This document shows positions 1 to 12,527 of a stretch of 64,000 bases of DNA, in pieces. The stretch is from Scatophagus argus (taxonomy: Eukaryota > Chordata > Actinopteri > Scatophagidae): positions 9,975,627 to 10,039,626 of the forward strand of contig NC_058495.1 of assembly GCF_020382885.2 (NCBI RefSeq), given 5' to 3'. Position numbers and translations under genes: made by a program. The stretch's first letter is position 1. Every line of letters begins with the position of its first letter. The notes beneath the pieces were generated by a model. The model did no database searches. It had not been told where the DNA came from and was given only the letters and a program-made list of their open reading frames with translations.

Positions 1-429
1 GCGATATATGCAGTACAGTGCACACAGATTTTACTGGACAGCATCTAAATTATGTCTTCTGATATTTACTGTTACTGTAGGACACTTTAATTGAAAGAGC
101 CTACGGAGAAACTGAAGGTCTTAATGCTTTGTTTATGCTGATGCATGCTTGTGTTTGTGTCATTTGTTGCTTTTCTTGACTGCACTGCTAACATGTACAA
201 TATTTTGACTGTAATGAAATGGAAAGTTCAGCATTCCACTTGGATATTTGTGGCAGAGGATTAGTGCAAAGTAGATCTTACATTCATGAATGCCTGAATC
301 CAAAACAAACAGAACTCAGACCTTATCCTCAAAGTTGAGATTAAACTCAAGGTTCTGACATTTTTCTTAATTCTCACTATTCTCAGAGCTGTTTTTTTTT
401 TGTTGCCCTCCACTTTCACCACAAACTGG
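1..429. other. Left-edge non-coding sequence, possible 3' end of a plus-strand gene (atg7?)
   Basis: No coding exon is visible here. The sequence is AT-rich with no splice-framed open frame. In human the gene tail-to-tail with VGLL4 is ATG7, so this stretch would be where the atg7 3' UTR is expected, and a plus-strand AATAAA follows at 430. That assignment rests only on synteny; no Atg7 residue can be read in the window. Confidence 0.25.
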
Positions 430-435
430 AATAAA
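430..435 (+). terminator. Candidate poly(A) signal AATAAA, plus strand
   Basis: A canonical AATAAA lies on the plus strand. A T/GT-rich tract (around 510-520) is rather far downstream, and a perfect hairpin occupies the expected cleavage zone. It would suit a plus-strand gene ending tail-to-tail with vgll4, but the motif alone is common by chance. Confidence 0.3.
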
Positions 436-447
436 ATGTCTGGTATT

Positions 448-485
448 CAGAAATATAAAGCTAATCTGTAAGCTTTATATTTCTG
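448..485. repeat. Perfect 15-bp inverted repeat (hairpin) with 8-nt loop
   Basis: Left arm CAGAAATATAAAGCT (448-462), loop AATCTGTA (463-470), right arm AGCTTTATATTTCTG (471-485). The arms are exact reverse complements and do not extend outwards. It sits 12 bp after the AATAAA at 430-435 and between the two convergent gene ends, so transcription from either side could form the stem. Confidence 0.85.
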
Positions 486-651
486 TGAAAATAGTGCTTC
501 ATATGGAATCCTGGTGTGTGTTTATTACACTACGTCATTCCATACACTCAGTGTAGCTGCAGCTTTCCAATACCCATTTCCCCCTTTTAACCATCACACA
601 AGCACACATACACCAACACCAGCAGAGGCCCACGTGGTGGTTTAAAAGCAT

Positions 652-657
652 TTTATT
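652..657 (-). terminator. vgll4: Likely distal poly(A) signal of vgll4
   Basis: The minus strand reads AATAAA here. About 30-60 nt downstream on that strand (roughly 620-592) lies a long GT-rich stretch, GGTGTTGGTGTATGTGTG, the usual downstream element. This is the best signal pair on the minus strand left of the vgll4 stop codon, so I take it as the distal end of the transcript. Other AATAAA hexamers at 4193-4198 and 4067-4072 could serve as proximal sites. Confidence 0.5.
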
Positions 658-3600
658 GTTCATCAAGGCTACTTTACGTACAAAAAAGGTGGCCTGCCAA
701 AACCTTTTTAGTAGGAGGAGACACAGAGCCACAAATTCACTGTTGTTTTCATGATACAAATTTTCTTTTTCAGAGTATTACTACCACTAAGTACATGCTA
801 CTTCCACTTCAAAAAGGACCTGTGGTACAGTCAGAGTAAAGACTAAGTCCTGTTTATGTATCTGCACAGTTTTCATGTTGTTTACTTGATTACAGATGCA
901 AAATGGCCCCACAGATGGGAACAGCAACATCAGATACAAGGGTAACATCCCCACTGCTCAACTGGCAACAAAGCAGATAAACTTGGCAGGTTTAGATTTG
1001 GGTGAAGTTAAATCAATCTGGCAAATATTCCTAAATGGACTGATGCTTTCATTTGGAGCTCAATTCCTCTTAAACCCTGCAATGTATACTGCTTACAAAC
1101 AGTGGTGGACATTTTACCTGTATGGTAGCTCATTTTTAGTTAATTTTTAACAGTTAACTGGAAATGTCCAGCAACACTCACTGAGCTACTGGTAATATTT
1201 TTTGTGTGTTATCAATGCAAAAGATGCAGACTGCTCGAGAAGCTTCCAACAGGACAACCTCTGAAACTTTTCTTCAGGTGCCCCAAGTCACATGATGGAA
1301 CACAAGTGAAAGTGAGTTGCAGAACATCGGGGACCAATGGAAGTAGCGATTGTCACCAACAAACCAGTGGCTTATTGTGGTTTCATACATTTGCTGTGTT
1401 CCTGCACTTGAACCTTTACTCTAACAAGACAAACTCTATGAACAAAAAAGATCAACTTTTTTCACAAAAAGGAAAATGCAATGATTACAATATAAGGACA
1501 GGGAAAACCAACAATTAAATAGCTACATATCATTAACAAATTAATTGTTCCTCAAAAAATACCTACGATTTTTTTCTCTGTACATTCGTTACGCACAGCG
1601 TAATGATGGTCTTATAGTTACCTATCATAAAAAAGTATTGTTTTTTTTTGTTTTGTTTTTTTAATTAAGTGATTTTCCTACAGTGTGTAGGGAGTGTGTG
1701 CCGAGGCGGAAAGAGAGCCTCCTACCTACAGGGTGGTAGTGAAATGATAATGAGAAAGAGCAATAATAGAAAAACTAAATCCTCTGGACACTGAGCCCTT
1801 TTCCCTCATTCTACATCCAATCTTAATCTGAGAGGAGGTGAGAGGCATCGCTGTGAGATCTCCTGGCATAGCGGCCATGCTTACAGAAGCTCAGCTCCTG
1901 AAGCTCTGCCGCCCCACGATCAAGACCCCCCCTCCCCCTTCCAAAAAAACATCATCCAAACCAAGCTCACTTTGATTGTGAAGTACTTATTTGTTAAGGA
2001 CATTAATTCAATGGCAGTTGCGTTAGGATTCAAAATTTGGTGTGTCTGAAGATTCTAGAACTTTAACCATCAGTTCTGGTTCACACCTGTTCTGACAGTG
2101 GAGGATGGAATGTGTGGACATTCTAGAACACTGAGCAGGCATTCCATTTAAAGAACTCTGTAAGAGATTTACCCATCACAATCGATTTGAAAAAGAAAGA
2201 AAAAAAAAAAAAAGAAGACCTAAACCAGACAAATATGAACCTCGTCACCTTTCAATCGTGCTTTTTTTTTTTCCTTTACTTCTCTAACATGTTGTTTGCT
2301 CCTTTATCACAATATATGGATGAAGGGCTGATTTTCTTTCAGCCGGGGAACTCAGGTGGCCCTGGCTTGTCCTTAGCTCTGTCGGTTGATAATGGAGATA
2401 CTGAGTGTATGTGAGGCCTGTACAAAGTTCCCTACAGGAGGAATGTATGCCATCTTAGCGCAGGCTCTTTTACAGAGTTAAATTCATTTTCTCAGACTGC
2501 AGCAGTCTCGCTTAACTGCAGCAACAATACAAAGTTGTTCAGAAAAGAAAGCACTGAAATACAACAACAACAAAGTAAAGTCTGGACACCAAATCAGGAC
2601 ACAAAAGGTCAGCTGATGACGACCGAAAGATCTGTGACATCACGTTGTAAATTCAGATAACCCCAAATTATCAGCCAAGTGTTCTGTTTTCCACAGTTTA
2701 TCTCAGGCTGAGGTGATTTTCTCATGAGAAGAAGCCCCGCTGACTTGTGATTTGTGCCAACTTGGTGTCTCAGCTCAGTTACGCTGAAGGTTGTAGCAAC
2801 CTGTACCACTGATGGATCAACATCTCAAGAAACCCTTTATGGGCTGCATATCCCAAAGCCAACTCGACAATGGAACCTTGCTGTGGGAACGAGCTCACTG
2901 ATTACCGCTGCCGAGAAGGATCTGAGAAACGCAGCTCTCACCGTTAAACAGAGCCTGTCCGGAGGCTGTCCCACTATAGATGTTTGTTACCATACTGATA
3001 TTAATGGAAAACAAAAGTACAAAATTCTAATAACAACAATAACAATAATAAAATGGAGTACGACTGACCCAGCAGTGAGTGTATAGTGTCTATGTCTGTT
3101 ACTGACAATGAAAGAAGTAACAACTAACGTCCAAATGAAAAAGGCTAATAGTAGTTAAGATTGAAATGCTTAAAAACATTAATAGATACCAGCTATTAAA
3201 AATAAAACAAAAACATGCATCTGTAAAAGCATTAGTTTACCCTTCAAACCTCGCAGAAATCTATCAAACCACAGTGTGTAAGAGAGGGAGGCATAGCGGG
3301 GTGTAAGCCAAATATAATTACACCACCTGTGTTCAAAGAGCTGCAAAGACAAAGGTGTGTTTGAAGAAATCTGAATTATCTTCTCTCCCCCACACTAAAA
3401 ACCAGACTTTTTTTTTTTTTCGTCTCAACCACAAAGTGACATGCAGCGTCTTTATCCCCCTCATCGCTGTCAGCAGTTAAGCTCGTGAAACACATCAAAG
3501 CACATTGTTCAGCAGAGCACAACCATCAACACACTGCAGGCTGTGACGTCCATCAACACCAAACGTAGCTGATTTAAGAACCTGACTGTGCCTGTGAAAT

Positions 3601-5314
3601 AAAATGAATCAGTTTGGTGCGATTTAAGTGTGCCAAGTAGGTTTGTTTGTTGTTTTTTGTTGGGATAACAGTATATTTTTCCATGCCAACAGCAATCAAC
3701 ACCACTTAATTTAAAAAAAAAAAAAAGAATGCAGGTGTAGTTTTCACAATCAACAAGTCAGGCTGGTATACAGGGCTGGGATGTATGATGTATTATGTAT
3801 ATTTAAAATACTCAAGATATATATCATGTGATATGGATTTTTCCCCTCATAAAATGAACTGAATTCACATTTATATGGTAAAAAAAAAAGATGGAAGGTG
3901 GGTGAAGAAACTGATTGTGGCTACTACATTCATATAATTTACACTCCAGTTTGCTTGTTCGTGTTGGGTGGAAGTGTAATGAATTTCAAGTCTAATATTT
4001 GTTCTTGTACATAAAACTTCTCATGGTAGTTTTTGAAAATGGCTATTTACTCCCACAGTTTACCTGTTTATTTATACCCTCACACCCCTCACCTAAAAAC
4101 ATGCCTGAGTTTGGACATGGATTGGTTTGAGTTAGTGAGACCTGACCTGTGGGGTTCCCAGAGGCAGCAGTACAAGCAACCATTTATTCACCCACCTTCT
4201 CTTACCATGCAACAATGTGTTTGCACAACATGTACACATAAACACATGCTGTCCTAATCACATTAAGCCGCATATCTCTGACATATTACCATGCTCGGCC
4301 TCATTGTTATGTACTTTCTATTTTTCAAAAATGATTGGTTGGTGGTTTGTACACTTCTGTCAGGGCCAGGGTGAAATGACTCCCCAGTAGATTTAAAAAA
4401 AACAAAAACAAAAAAACTTAATCGGAGATCAAATAAAGGTTCCAACAAAAGCCGGATTATGCCTGATCGTCTCAAACTCAGCTTTATCAGTCCCAGTGTG
4501 CAGTGCCAGATTACAGTATTGACATGCCACCCTTTACCCTCTACGGCAGTAGTGCAAATCAGACCAAGTCGATCACTGAGTATACACATACAGCAACAGA
4601 ACCGCCAGAACACACACACACACACACAAGACAGAGAGGGAGAGAGAAGGAAGGTGAGAGTGAAAACGGATAAAACAGGGAGGAGATTACAGAGCGACTT
4701 TTTGTTGTTTTGTTTTCGATGAGCATCAGTGTCTGAGGTTTCTTTGGTAGCACAGTCAGGTGGTTTGTGATTATTTTCTCCAAAGTGTTTCTCACTTATC
4801 TTTTCTTTCAAATGTCGGGCATGTCGTAACGCAAAAGCAGTACACGAAACTACTGTTAAAGAAACAAACAAATAAAACAACCAAAAAAAATAGAAGAAGA
4901 AAATTAATAATTAAAACACCGCCTTTCCTCTCTCTCTTTATGTACATATAACTACAGATGCTTGCTCAGCTCCAAGCTTGACATGCAGGGATGATGAATG
5001 ATTGGAAGGAGCAGCTTGATGCTCCAGTCAAGTCCCAAAGTCGAACCCTCATTGCTTATTACTGATCATTGTCTGGCATTACCGTACCAGAGCACAGAGG
5101 GATAGAAAGACCATGTTGTTATTGCTTGCTTGGTCCTCTATGAGTGCATAGAAAGAGAGAGCAGGCTTGAGGGTTTTGGATGTTTTTAGCAGACCAGCAG
5201 GCAGGCATTCCCTCAGGGATGCTGGTGACAGACCAAAGTGACGGGGGCACGGGTGTTGGAGCTGGGGTGGTTGATAGGGCTCGGGGAACAAATCCCTCTT
5301 AAACCCCGCCTCCT
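658..5314 (-). other. vgll4: vgll4 3' untranslated region (inferred)
   Basis: This is about 4.6 kb between the vgll4 stop codon and the poly(A) signal at 652. No spliced coding sequence is recognisable on either strand. It contains homopolymer runs, a short CA repeat near 4613-4630 and several AT-rich blocks. A 205-codon minus-strand frame at 4263-4880 is judged chance. The length of the UTR is inferred, since no transcript data are available; a shorter UTR ending near 4.1-4.2 kb is possible. Confidence 0.45.
4193..4198 (-). terminator. vgll4: Possible proximal poly(A) signal of vgll4
   Basis: AATAAA on the minus strand about 1.1 kb after the stop codon; another lies at 4067-4072. Neither has a strong GT-rich element behind it, so they rank below the signal at 652-657. 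Confidence 0.25.
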
Positions 5315-5571
5315 TCAGGAAACCACGGAAGGGGAGTGGTTGTGATTGACCATGTGACTGTCGGGGGAGGAGTTTGGGCTGCTGTTGGACGATGAGGGAC
5401 TGCCCTTGTTTTTAATCTGAAGCCAGGTCTCGCCCAGTGCCTTGGCAAAGTGGTCGTCCACAGAGCCTGTGATGGACACTGAGTTGGTGGCGGGGGGCTC
5501 AGGCTCCTTGTAGTTCTTCCCGAGACTACGGCGGAAATGCTCCTCAATCACAGGGTCACAGGCTGTGTTGG
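5315..5571 (-). CDS. vgll4: vgll4 last coding exon, both TDU motifs
   Basis: Acceptor TGTAG ends at 5572; the first two bases complete a codon begun in exon 4, giving ...RRINTNTACDPVIEEHF. It encodes TDU1 (VIEEHFRRSLG), the linker GKNYKEPEPP, TDU2 (VDDHFAKALGETWLQIK), a Ser/Asn/Pro-rich tail and the conserved end HSPSVVS before TGA at 5315-5317. The HF and LG residues that contact TEAD in this family are intact in both motifs. Confidence 0.97.
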
Positions 5572-7525
5572 CTACAACAGAGGGGATAGGAGAAGAGCGT
5601 TTTTAGTTCCCATAATGAAAAGGGAAACATCTCTCAAACTTAAATGAAGTTCAGCAGGCAATTTATTGCCTAGCATCAGTTTAAACTTTGGTGGTGTGCA
5701 TTTTAGGTCAATGGAAAAATACTAACTCCAGCATCTACTTCACGTTTTCATTGCTGTGTTTTTTTTGTACATTAAATCACCATCTTAAATTTCACTGCTA
5801 ACCTCAATGAGATCATAGGGATTTCACTTAGATCATAAAAGTGGCCAGAGTTAAGTTATCAACCCACAAAAAAACATGACTGACACTCAGTCATGAATAA
5901 AACAGACATGTATTTGGCTGAGGCCTTGGGTGATTTTTTTTTTTTTTTTTTTCCAAGATAACAGACAAGGTAGCAAATAAACATGTTGAGGCCACATCAC
6001 AGTAACTGATGTGCACCCAACAGAAACTCTGAGACTCACAGACTCAGAGGTTTTTTTTTAGCCCCACTAGTTATATAAGTCCATCTGAATGTGGAGAGTA
6101 TGAGCAGGCTGTGTTTTCTCTGGAGGGTGAGTTCATGGAGGGGATTCCCACAAACTGTTCCGGCATGGGAAATGTTGTTTCCAAAATCAGATCCACATGT
6201 CTAATAAAGTATCAATGTTAATTAATTTGTGAGATATCATGCTATTATTGCTCCTTCTACCATAAATCCATGTACAGTAAAAAAAACTAAATACACTTGA
6301 ATACAGAGAGAGATCAAGGTTGTTAAGTGTCTGTCTGCATTTGTGTGTCCCTCTGGATGCACTTGCATGAGCACTCACTGTTGATTCTCCTGTAGTTGTT
6401 AGTGAGGTTTGAACAGCCATTATGGGAGACTGGACAGTGAGACAGGTTGCAGTTGCGGTTGTTGGCTGGGGCACATGTGATCACCGAAGGACGATTCTGA
6501 AACACAAAGACACAAATTCAACATTTAAGAATAACCAAAAACAACAGAAACGATTGTATCAAGTGCGGGTGCAAGGGGGAACGAGGGGGGAATAAAAGAA
6601 AACAGAATTAGAAATGCAGAAAAAAAGTAGGGATGACAGACCAAAGGGAGATTTGTAGCTTGAGGGAGAGAGTATGATTCAATGACCACCAGGGCCTGAA
6701 AACATTTTTGGCTAAAGAGCCAAATGGGAAATTTCTACTCTGCACCATCCAAGGAGCCTGGCTAATGAAAGCACATTAGTCTCATCATGTGGGGAACCTA
6801 CCAGAGTTGAGGTTTTACCCAACAATTTGCAAAAGATGTAGTCAGTAGAAGAAACAGGATGTGCAGCTTACCTGCTGGCGCTCCACAGCGCTGACTGTGT
6901 GTGGCACTGTGGCCATAGCTGCTGTGCTGCTACGGGCAGACTCCACCATGCTGTTTTTGGTGAGTGCCAGTGGCTGGTCCATGCCGGCTAAGCTGGCCAG
7001 GTGGTGATGGTGGTGGTGGGCATGGCTGTACAGGTGGTTGCTGTGGACTCCCATAGCGCTGGGCACCACCACACGCTCGATGGGGCTCCGGCTCTGGTCC
7101 TTGGAGGCAGGAGAGCTGCGGTAGTCTACATTAGGTTTCCTGGGGAACAGAGGCATACACATTATTTCACCCTGCTCACTGGGTTGTTTTCATTTAATAT
7201 GTACTCATATAAAAGCTTGGGGTTCGAAGGCACTACACTGACTCCAAACTGATCTCTAGACTGCATGTCATGTCTGTTTTGGCTTCCAACAATTTTAAGA
7301 AGACATGCTCTTTACTACTAAAAAACAGATTTGGAGCTTGAAAAATGTATACATTTTACCAACATGTCACCCTATCAAAGTTACTGAAAACCCAGCCTTC
7401 AGTGTGTTGGGATGAGCTCAAAATCAAACAAGGTAAGAAAAGACGGAGAATTGGGATAGAACACGGGCAGAGAAAAAAAGATAAGCAGCAGAGAGATGAA
7501 TAAATACAGAGAGGTAAACCTGGGC

Positions 7526-7563
<38 letters not shown>

Positions 7564-10500
7564 GGGTGAAAAGAGGGGAGATGAACAAAGAACTATTGTA
7601 AATGGGGCTTTGTGTCAAACACCGCAGGACCAGAAGCTATTAATATCGACATCCCTAACACTCACATACACACTCTTACCTCTCAGATTGCTGGAGGGTT
7701 TTGTACAAGTACATACTCATGCACGCGCACACACAAACACACGCATGCAGACACACGTTGCTATAAAGTCTAGGAAGAAGGAAGGAACAGTCTCCTAACT
7801 TGATCCAACATGGACGGCCTCCAAAGTTATCACTGCACAGAGGGGCAAACAGGCACAAAGTTCAAAGCTCTAAAGTGGTTTTCTCTGTAAAACAAATCAA
7901 CTTTATCTCTCCAGTGGACCTAAGGCCAGCTGCACTTACTGCGGTCACATGAGAAATCCTGCAGCTTAGACACGAGCTGGGATTTGTCTCCAACTGCATC
8001 TCACCGTCAACATTTGATTTAATCTGCTAAAACTATCACTGAATACTAAAGGTGAAAAAAAGAAGGTAGGCTTGCCGCAAAGTTTCCATATCAAAGAGAA
8101 TTACTTCCCACCACGAAAAAATCCCCTTTGTTCGCTTCAAACTGTGAGCTCATATTTTAATCATTGAGAAAGCAGAGATAAGGATAAGTGATTTGAGTAA
8201 TGACAGTTTAACACAACACAGATTTTGGCGTGCTTTTTTCCAGCTCCCAACTCTGATGATAATGACTCTGAAATGTTTGATATCTAGTGAATTGGTGGGG
8301 CCTGATACTGTGTACACTTGCTTGCACTTTAACAGGTAGCAATTATTTTGCTAGTGCGTCACATGTGGTCTGTGTTTTGGTTGTGCGTTCAACTGTGTAT
8401 TATATCCTTACTGCAGCTCCCCTGCTACAGTTTGAGGCCCAGTTACAGGGAGCAAGATTTACTGTACTTGCCTCTCAGTATCTCTTCTTTCCTCTTCATA
8501 CCCACATCCATTCACACAGACATCCCTCCCCCTGCACTTACATACACACTGTGTACACAGTCAAACCTCATGGGGAAAATGCAATCAAATTTACTAAAAA
8601 ATAAGCTGTGCTTAAATAGTCTTCACCATTTCTCCACCGACGTGAAAAAAACAACTCAGAGTGAAGACACTGCAGCAGCCATTTGAGATTTGTTTGGATG
8701 TAAAACAACAAGTTCAGGCAAACAGTTGTAGCTCCATGTGACTAGGCAACCTGACTGCTGGGTCAAGCATCTGGAGCCCACAGCACCGTCCTCCACAAAT
8801 AAATAGTCTCTACAGAAGGGAGAGAGGGAGAGAGGAAGAGCTGAGGAGAGGTGGGGAGGATTGGACCATGTGAATAGTCCAAACGTCTACTACAAGAAAG
8901 AGCAAGGTCGGTAGTTTCCTTCGTTTGTGCCGAGGGCTTCCATTAGCCGGGGACCACCCCCTCCCCGTCCGTCCCTTTTTTCTCTCTTTGTCTTTCTTTC
9001 TCTTTTCTCCTCACAATCGACAGCAAACTTCCTGGGGGTTAGACTTGGTAGAGCTTTTATAAGCCTGGCTGACAGCTCACCAACAAGCTTTTATGTTTTC
9101 CCATAATGGCATCAATTTTCAGTTTCTTTAACAAATTGCCAAAAAAATAAAAGCATTGTACAGTTAGTCACATACAAATCAAGTTATAATAATCACACAC
9201 GTGTGCTCTGGTGAAAATATCGTCTAAATTATTTCTACAGGAAACAAGATTTGATCAGATGCTACAAGATAAACAATCACTTGTTTAGCTTTGAGGCAAT
9301 TAGATAATACAGCTCTCTGGCATCCCCCTCCAAGTAGCTGGGTCTTGAGTTAGCTTGTGGAAGTGGTTCCAAACTTTAATCATTGCCAGAGAGCCCACAT
9401 CCTCACACAAGAGGGACCATTGCAGTGGCCAGAGTACGGGATCAACAAATCCCACCAATGAATGGCGTAGCAGTCAAATCCACCGCTGCCCCCGCCTTCC
9501 AGTCGCCTGATTGCCCACCAAACCCCGGACCGCATTTCATGCCAGGGATCAGGCATTCAAAATCCACCCTGTGCCTTTGTCTCTCTTACTCACCTCTCAA
9601 TTATCGTTAGGGCCGCAGCTGGGGATAGAGGATGCAGAGGGCAGACGGTGAGAGCTACACATGAGACATGGGGATGGGGGTCGTACCAAGGGCTAGAGCT
9701 GAAGAGGGGGGGTTGCTAGGTCTAGAAGAGTGGATGGGATGTACAAGTGGGAAAGACTTTGAAAAGTAAAGAACTCTGAGACTTGGCACGAAGGAGTAGG
9801 GGGAGATCAACTGAATAAAAAAAAAAAAAAGAAGGCTGAGTGGACTATAAAAAAGAAAAAAGCAAGGGAAGAGGTTGGGGACACAGCTTAATCTTATTTC
9901 ACAACAAATGTTCACTAGGTTACTAATCACTCTTGGATCAAGCATCAATATGGAGTAAATAACACACAGCTCTACAAAGGCTCACACTGAGGTGGGGCAG
10001 AGAAATAAAGGGGGAGAAAAGCGTAGATCTAATAATGTATGTATAAATGTGACTGAAGGCGCTCAACTATACCAGAAACAAGTGAGCTCTCCTTACCAGC
10101 ATCTTGACTGCAGGGTTCTCATTTATAGCAAGAAACTGATCTCAGGTTTAATTGGCTGAACACTGGCGAGTCTCAATATTTTGCAAGATTAGATAGATCG
10201 ATAGATAAATAGATACTTTATTGATCCTGGGGGAAATTCAAGAAAGCAGGAAGAAAAAACAAATCTTACTCCTTCTATCATTTAGCTAAAGATGGCATCC
10301 AAGAGAAAAGCACCAATCTGAAGCATCAGTGATATTGAAAACATTTTGAACTTTATATTTGATGTCCAATAAAGTCCAAGGGGTTGTAAATTATCTACAA
10401 TGAGCTTGATGATTGACACAAGTTTTATTCTTTGTAGCTTGATAGTTATCAAGTAGCTTAGTGTAAATAACTGTGTAAATAACCAGTAGTCAGCATTGCT

Positions 10501-11825
10501 CAGTTAACTGCTGACTGTGTCCAAAGTAACTCCGTTGCTGACTCATTCACTCCTCCCTATATGATAGACATTAATCAATTAACTCAGTAGGGGGCAGTAA
10601 CACACGTTTTTACATCGACACTGTGGAATTTTTGGGGTCACTTGATAAAGGAAAAAAAATACGCCTGTTCAGAAATCAGATCAACTAAAACAGCGAATGA
10701 CAAATACACTCTGTATCAGTTAATATGAGGTGATTTTAAACACACTAACAACGTGTAATCATTCTTAATGGAAGACGTTAATCATAATGCGGTATCTCCC
10801 TACATCCAATTGGTTGAGGTGTTCGATACACAGTGCTTGTTTAACTGCTAAAATAAGGAGTACTCACACCATTCTAGACTGATTTTAGACACGGACAGGG
10901 AGTATTTTATATTTTGGATACATTGGGGAGCACCTCCATGTTGTTAAGGTTGACTTTTTTTTTTCTTCTTCTTTTTTTCTTGTGAAAAAGCATGTAACTG
11001 ACACCAGAGGGGACAGCTTGAGTCTGGGTTATATACAGCCTGGCATTAGTGGTAGTCACTGTGGTGGGCACTCACTCAAAGATCCCTTAATTTAAAACCA
11101 AGGGAATCCAGCCCTTGATACATAAATGATAGTGTCATACATCTTGAACAATATTACGGCACTCGGATCTGTCATTAAGTACAGCCTTTTAAGTAACCAT
11201 TCACATGACACCCTGTCTTCATGTTTACCTCAAGTTAAAGATCAGGGCTGTGACCATGTGTTTGAATGAGTTAAAAATGACTGTATTCCTGTAAAATCTG
11301 AAAACTTATAATTTGTTCTTGCTGGCTTAACAAACAGCTCTGGACAATCCTAAATTTGCCTAATTGCCACAATGGAAAACTAAACCAAATATAAATATCT
11401 GAAGTGAAGATTCGAAAAATATGGTTTAGTTTTCAAAAGTGTGCCATGTTTAGCTCTATGGTAGACTGCCAATTTGGTGAGCAAGTTAAATTTTACTTTG
11501 AGGGAAAGTTACAGAAGCTATAACTGTTCAGCGCCTTTTCTCACAATTGTGCTCCTAAGTCTTCAGAGAAAACCTCACTTCAGTCTTTGGTTGGGCAGAA
11601 GTTCATATCCTACTCCTTTAAGAAATAAATAAAGGGCGAGAGAAGAGAGAGAGAAAAAGACACACACACACACACACACACACACAGGAAACATCTGGGA
11701 AGAATCAGGGTGTAGAAAGAAGACGACAAAAAAAAGCAGGGGAGGATGAAGGCTCAACCACAGGTTACAACCAGACCCAAGCTCTGCGAGGTCTGTAAAA
11801 ACCCACAAAATGGATATATACAGTA

Positions 11826-11887
<62 letters not shown>

Positions 11888-12455
11888 GAGCCACAGGGTC
11901 TACCAAAGCTATGAAAATAAAGTATACAAACATCTCAACACAGTTTACTCTGCTGCATCCAGGTTTTTGTAGCAGCACCGAGCGGAAGTTAGCAATAATA
12001 TTTGTTTCCTTTAAAATAGAAAAGTCAGAATCCAGAGGAAATACACCTTGGCAAATGTCATTTATATATAAATGAAGCAACTGTACTCGACACACAACGG
12101 ACAATACAACACTGAAATATGTCAAAACATGTTTTATGCTTAATATATAGAGCAAGTAAGACAAACGAAATACTGATAGAAATCAACCACATATTTGACA
12201 GTTAACTGACTGCAGAAAGAAATCTCTTGTTATTAAAGTTGGGACAGATCGGATATGGGAACAACCACAACAAGAAGGGAACGAAAACGATATCTGAAAA
12301 AACACACATACACGCACTCACACAATGAGGAAAAAAGAAAACACCCACATGCTCTCCCTCCTTTCCTCACATGCTCCCACACCACATAAATAGTCCCAAG
12401 TCAAACAAGAGGGTAACAATGACTTCACCAGGCTTGGACACTCTCTGTTGGTCTG

Positions 12456-12527
<72 letters not shown>

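Noticed and set aside
896..1150. 84-codon plus-strand frame preceded by an acceptor-like GATTACAG
   Set aside because: The protein is not recognisable, no matching donor or partner exon was found, and it does not resemble Atg7.
4263..4880. 205-codon minus-strand open frame in the vgll4 3' UTR
   Set aside because: Its composition follows low-complexity DNA (alternating Cys/Val comes from the CA repeat). It has no recognisable domain and no splice or start context.
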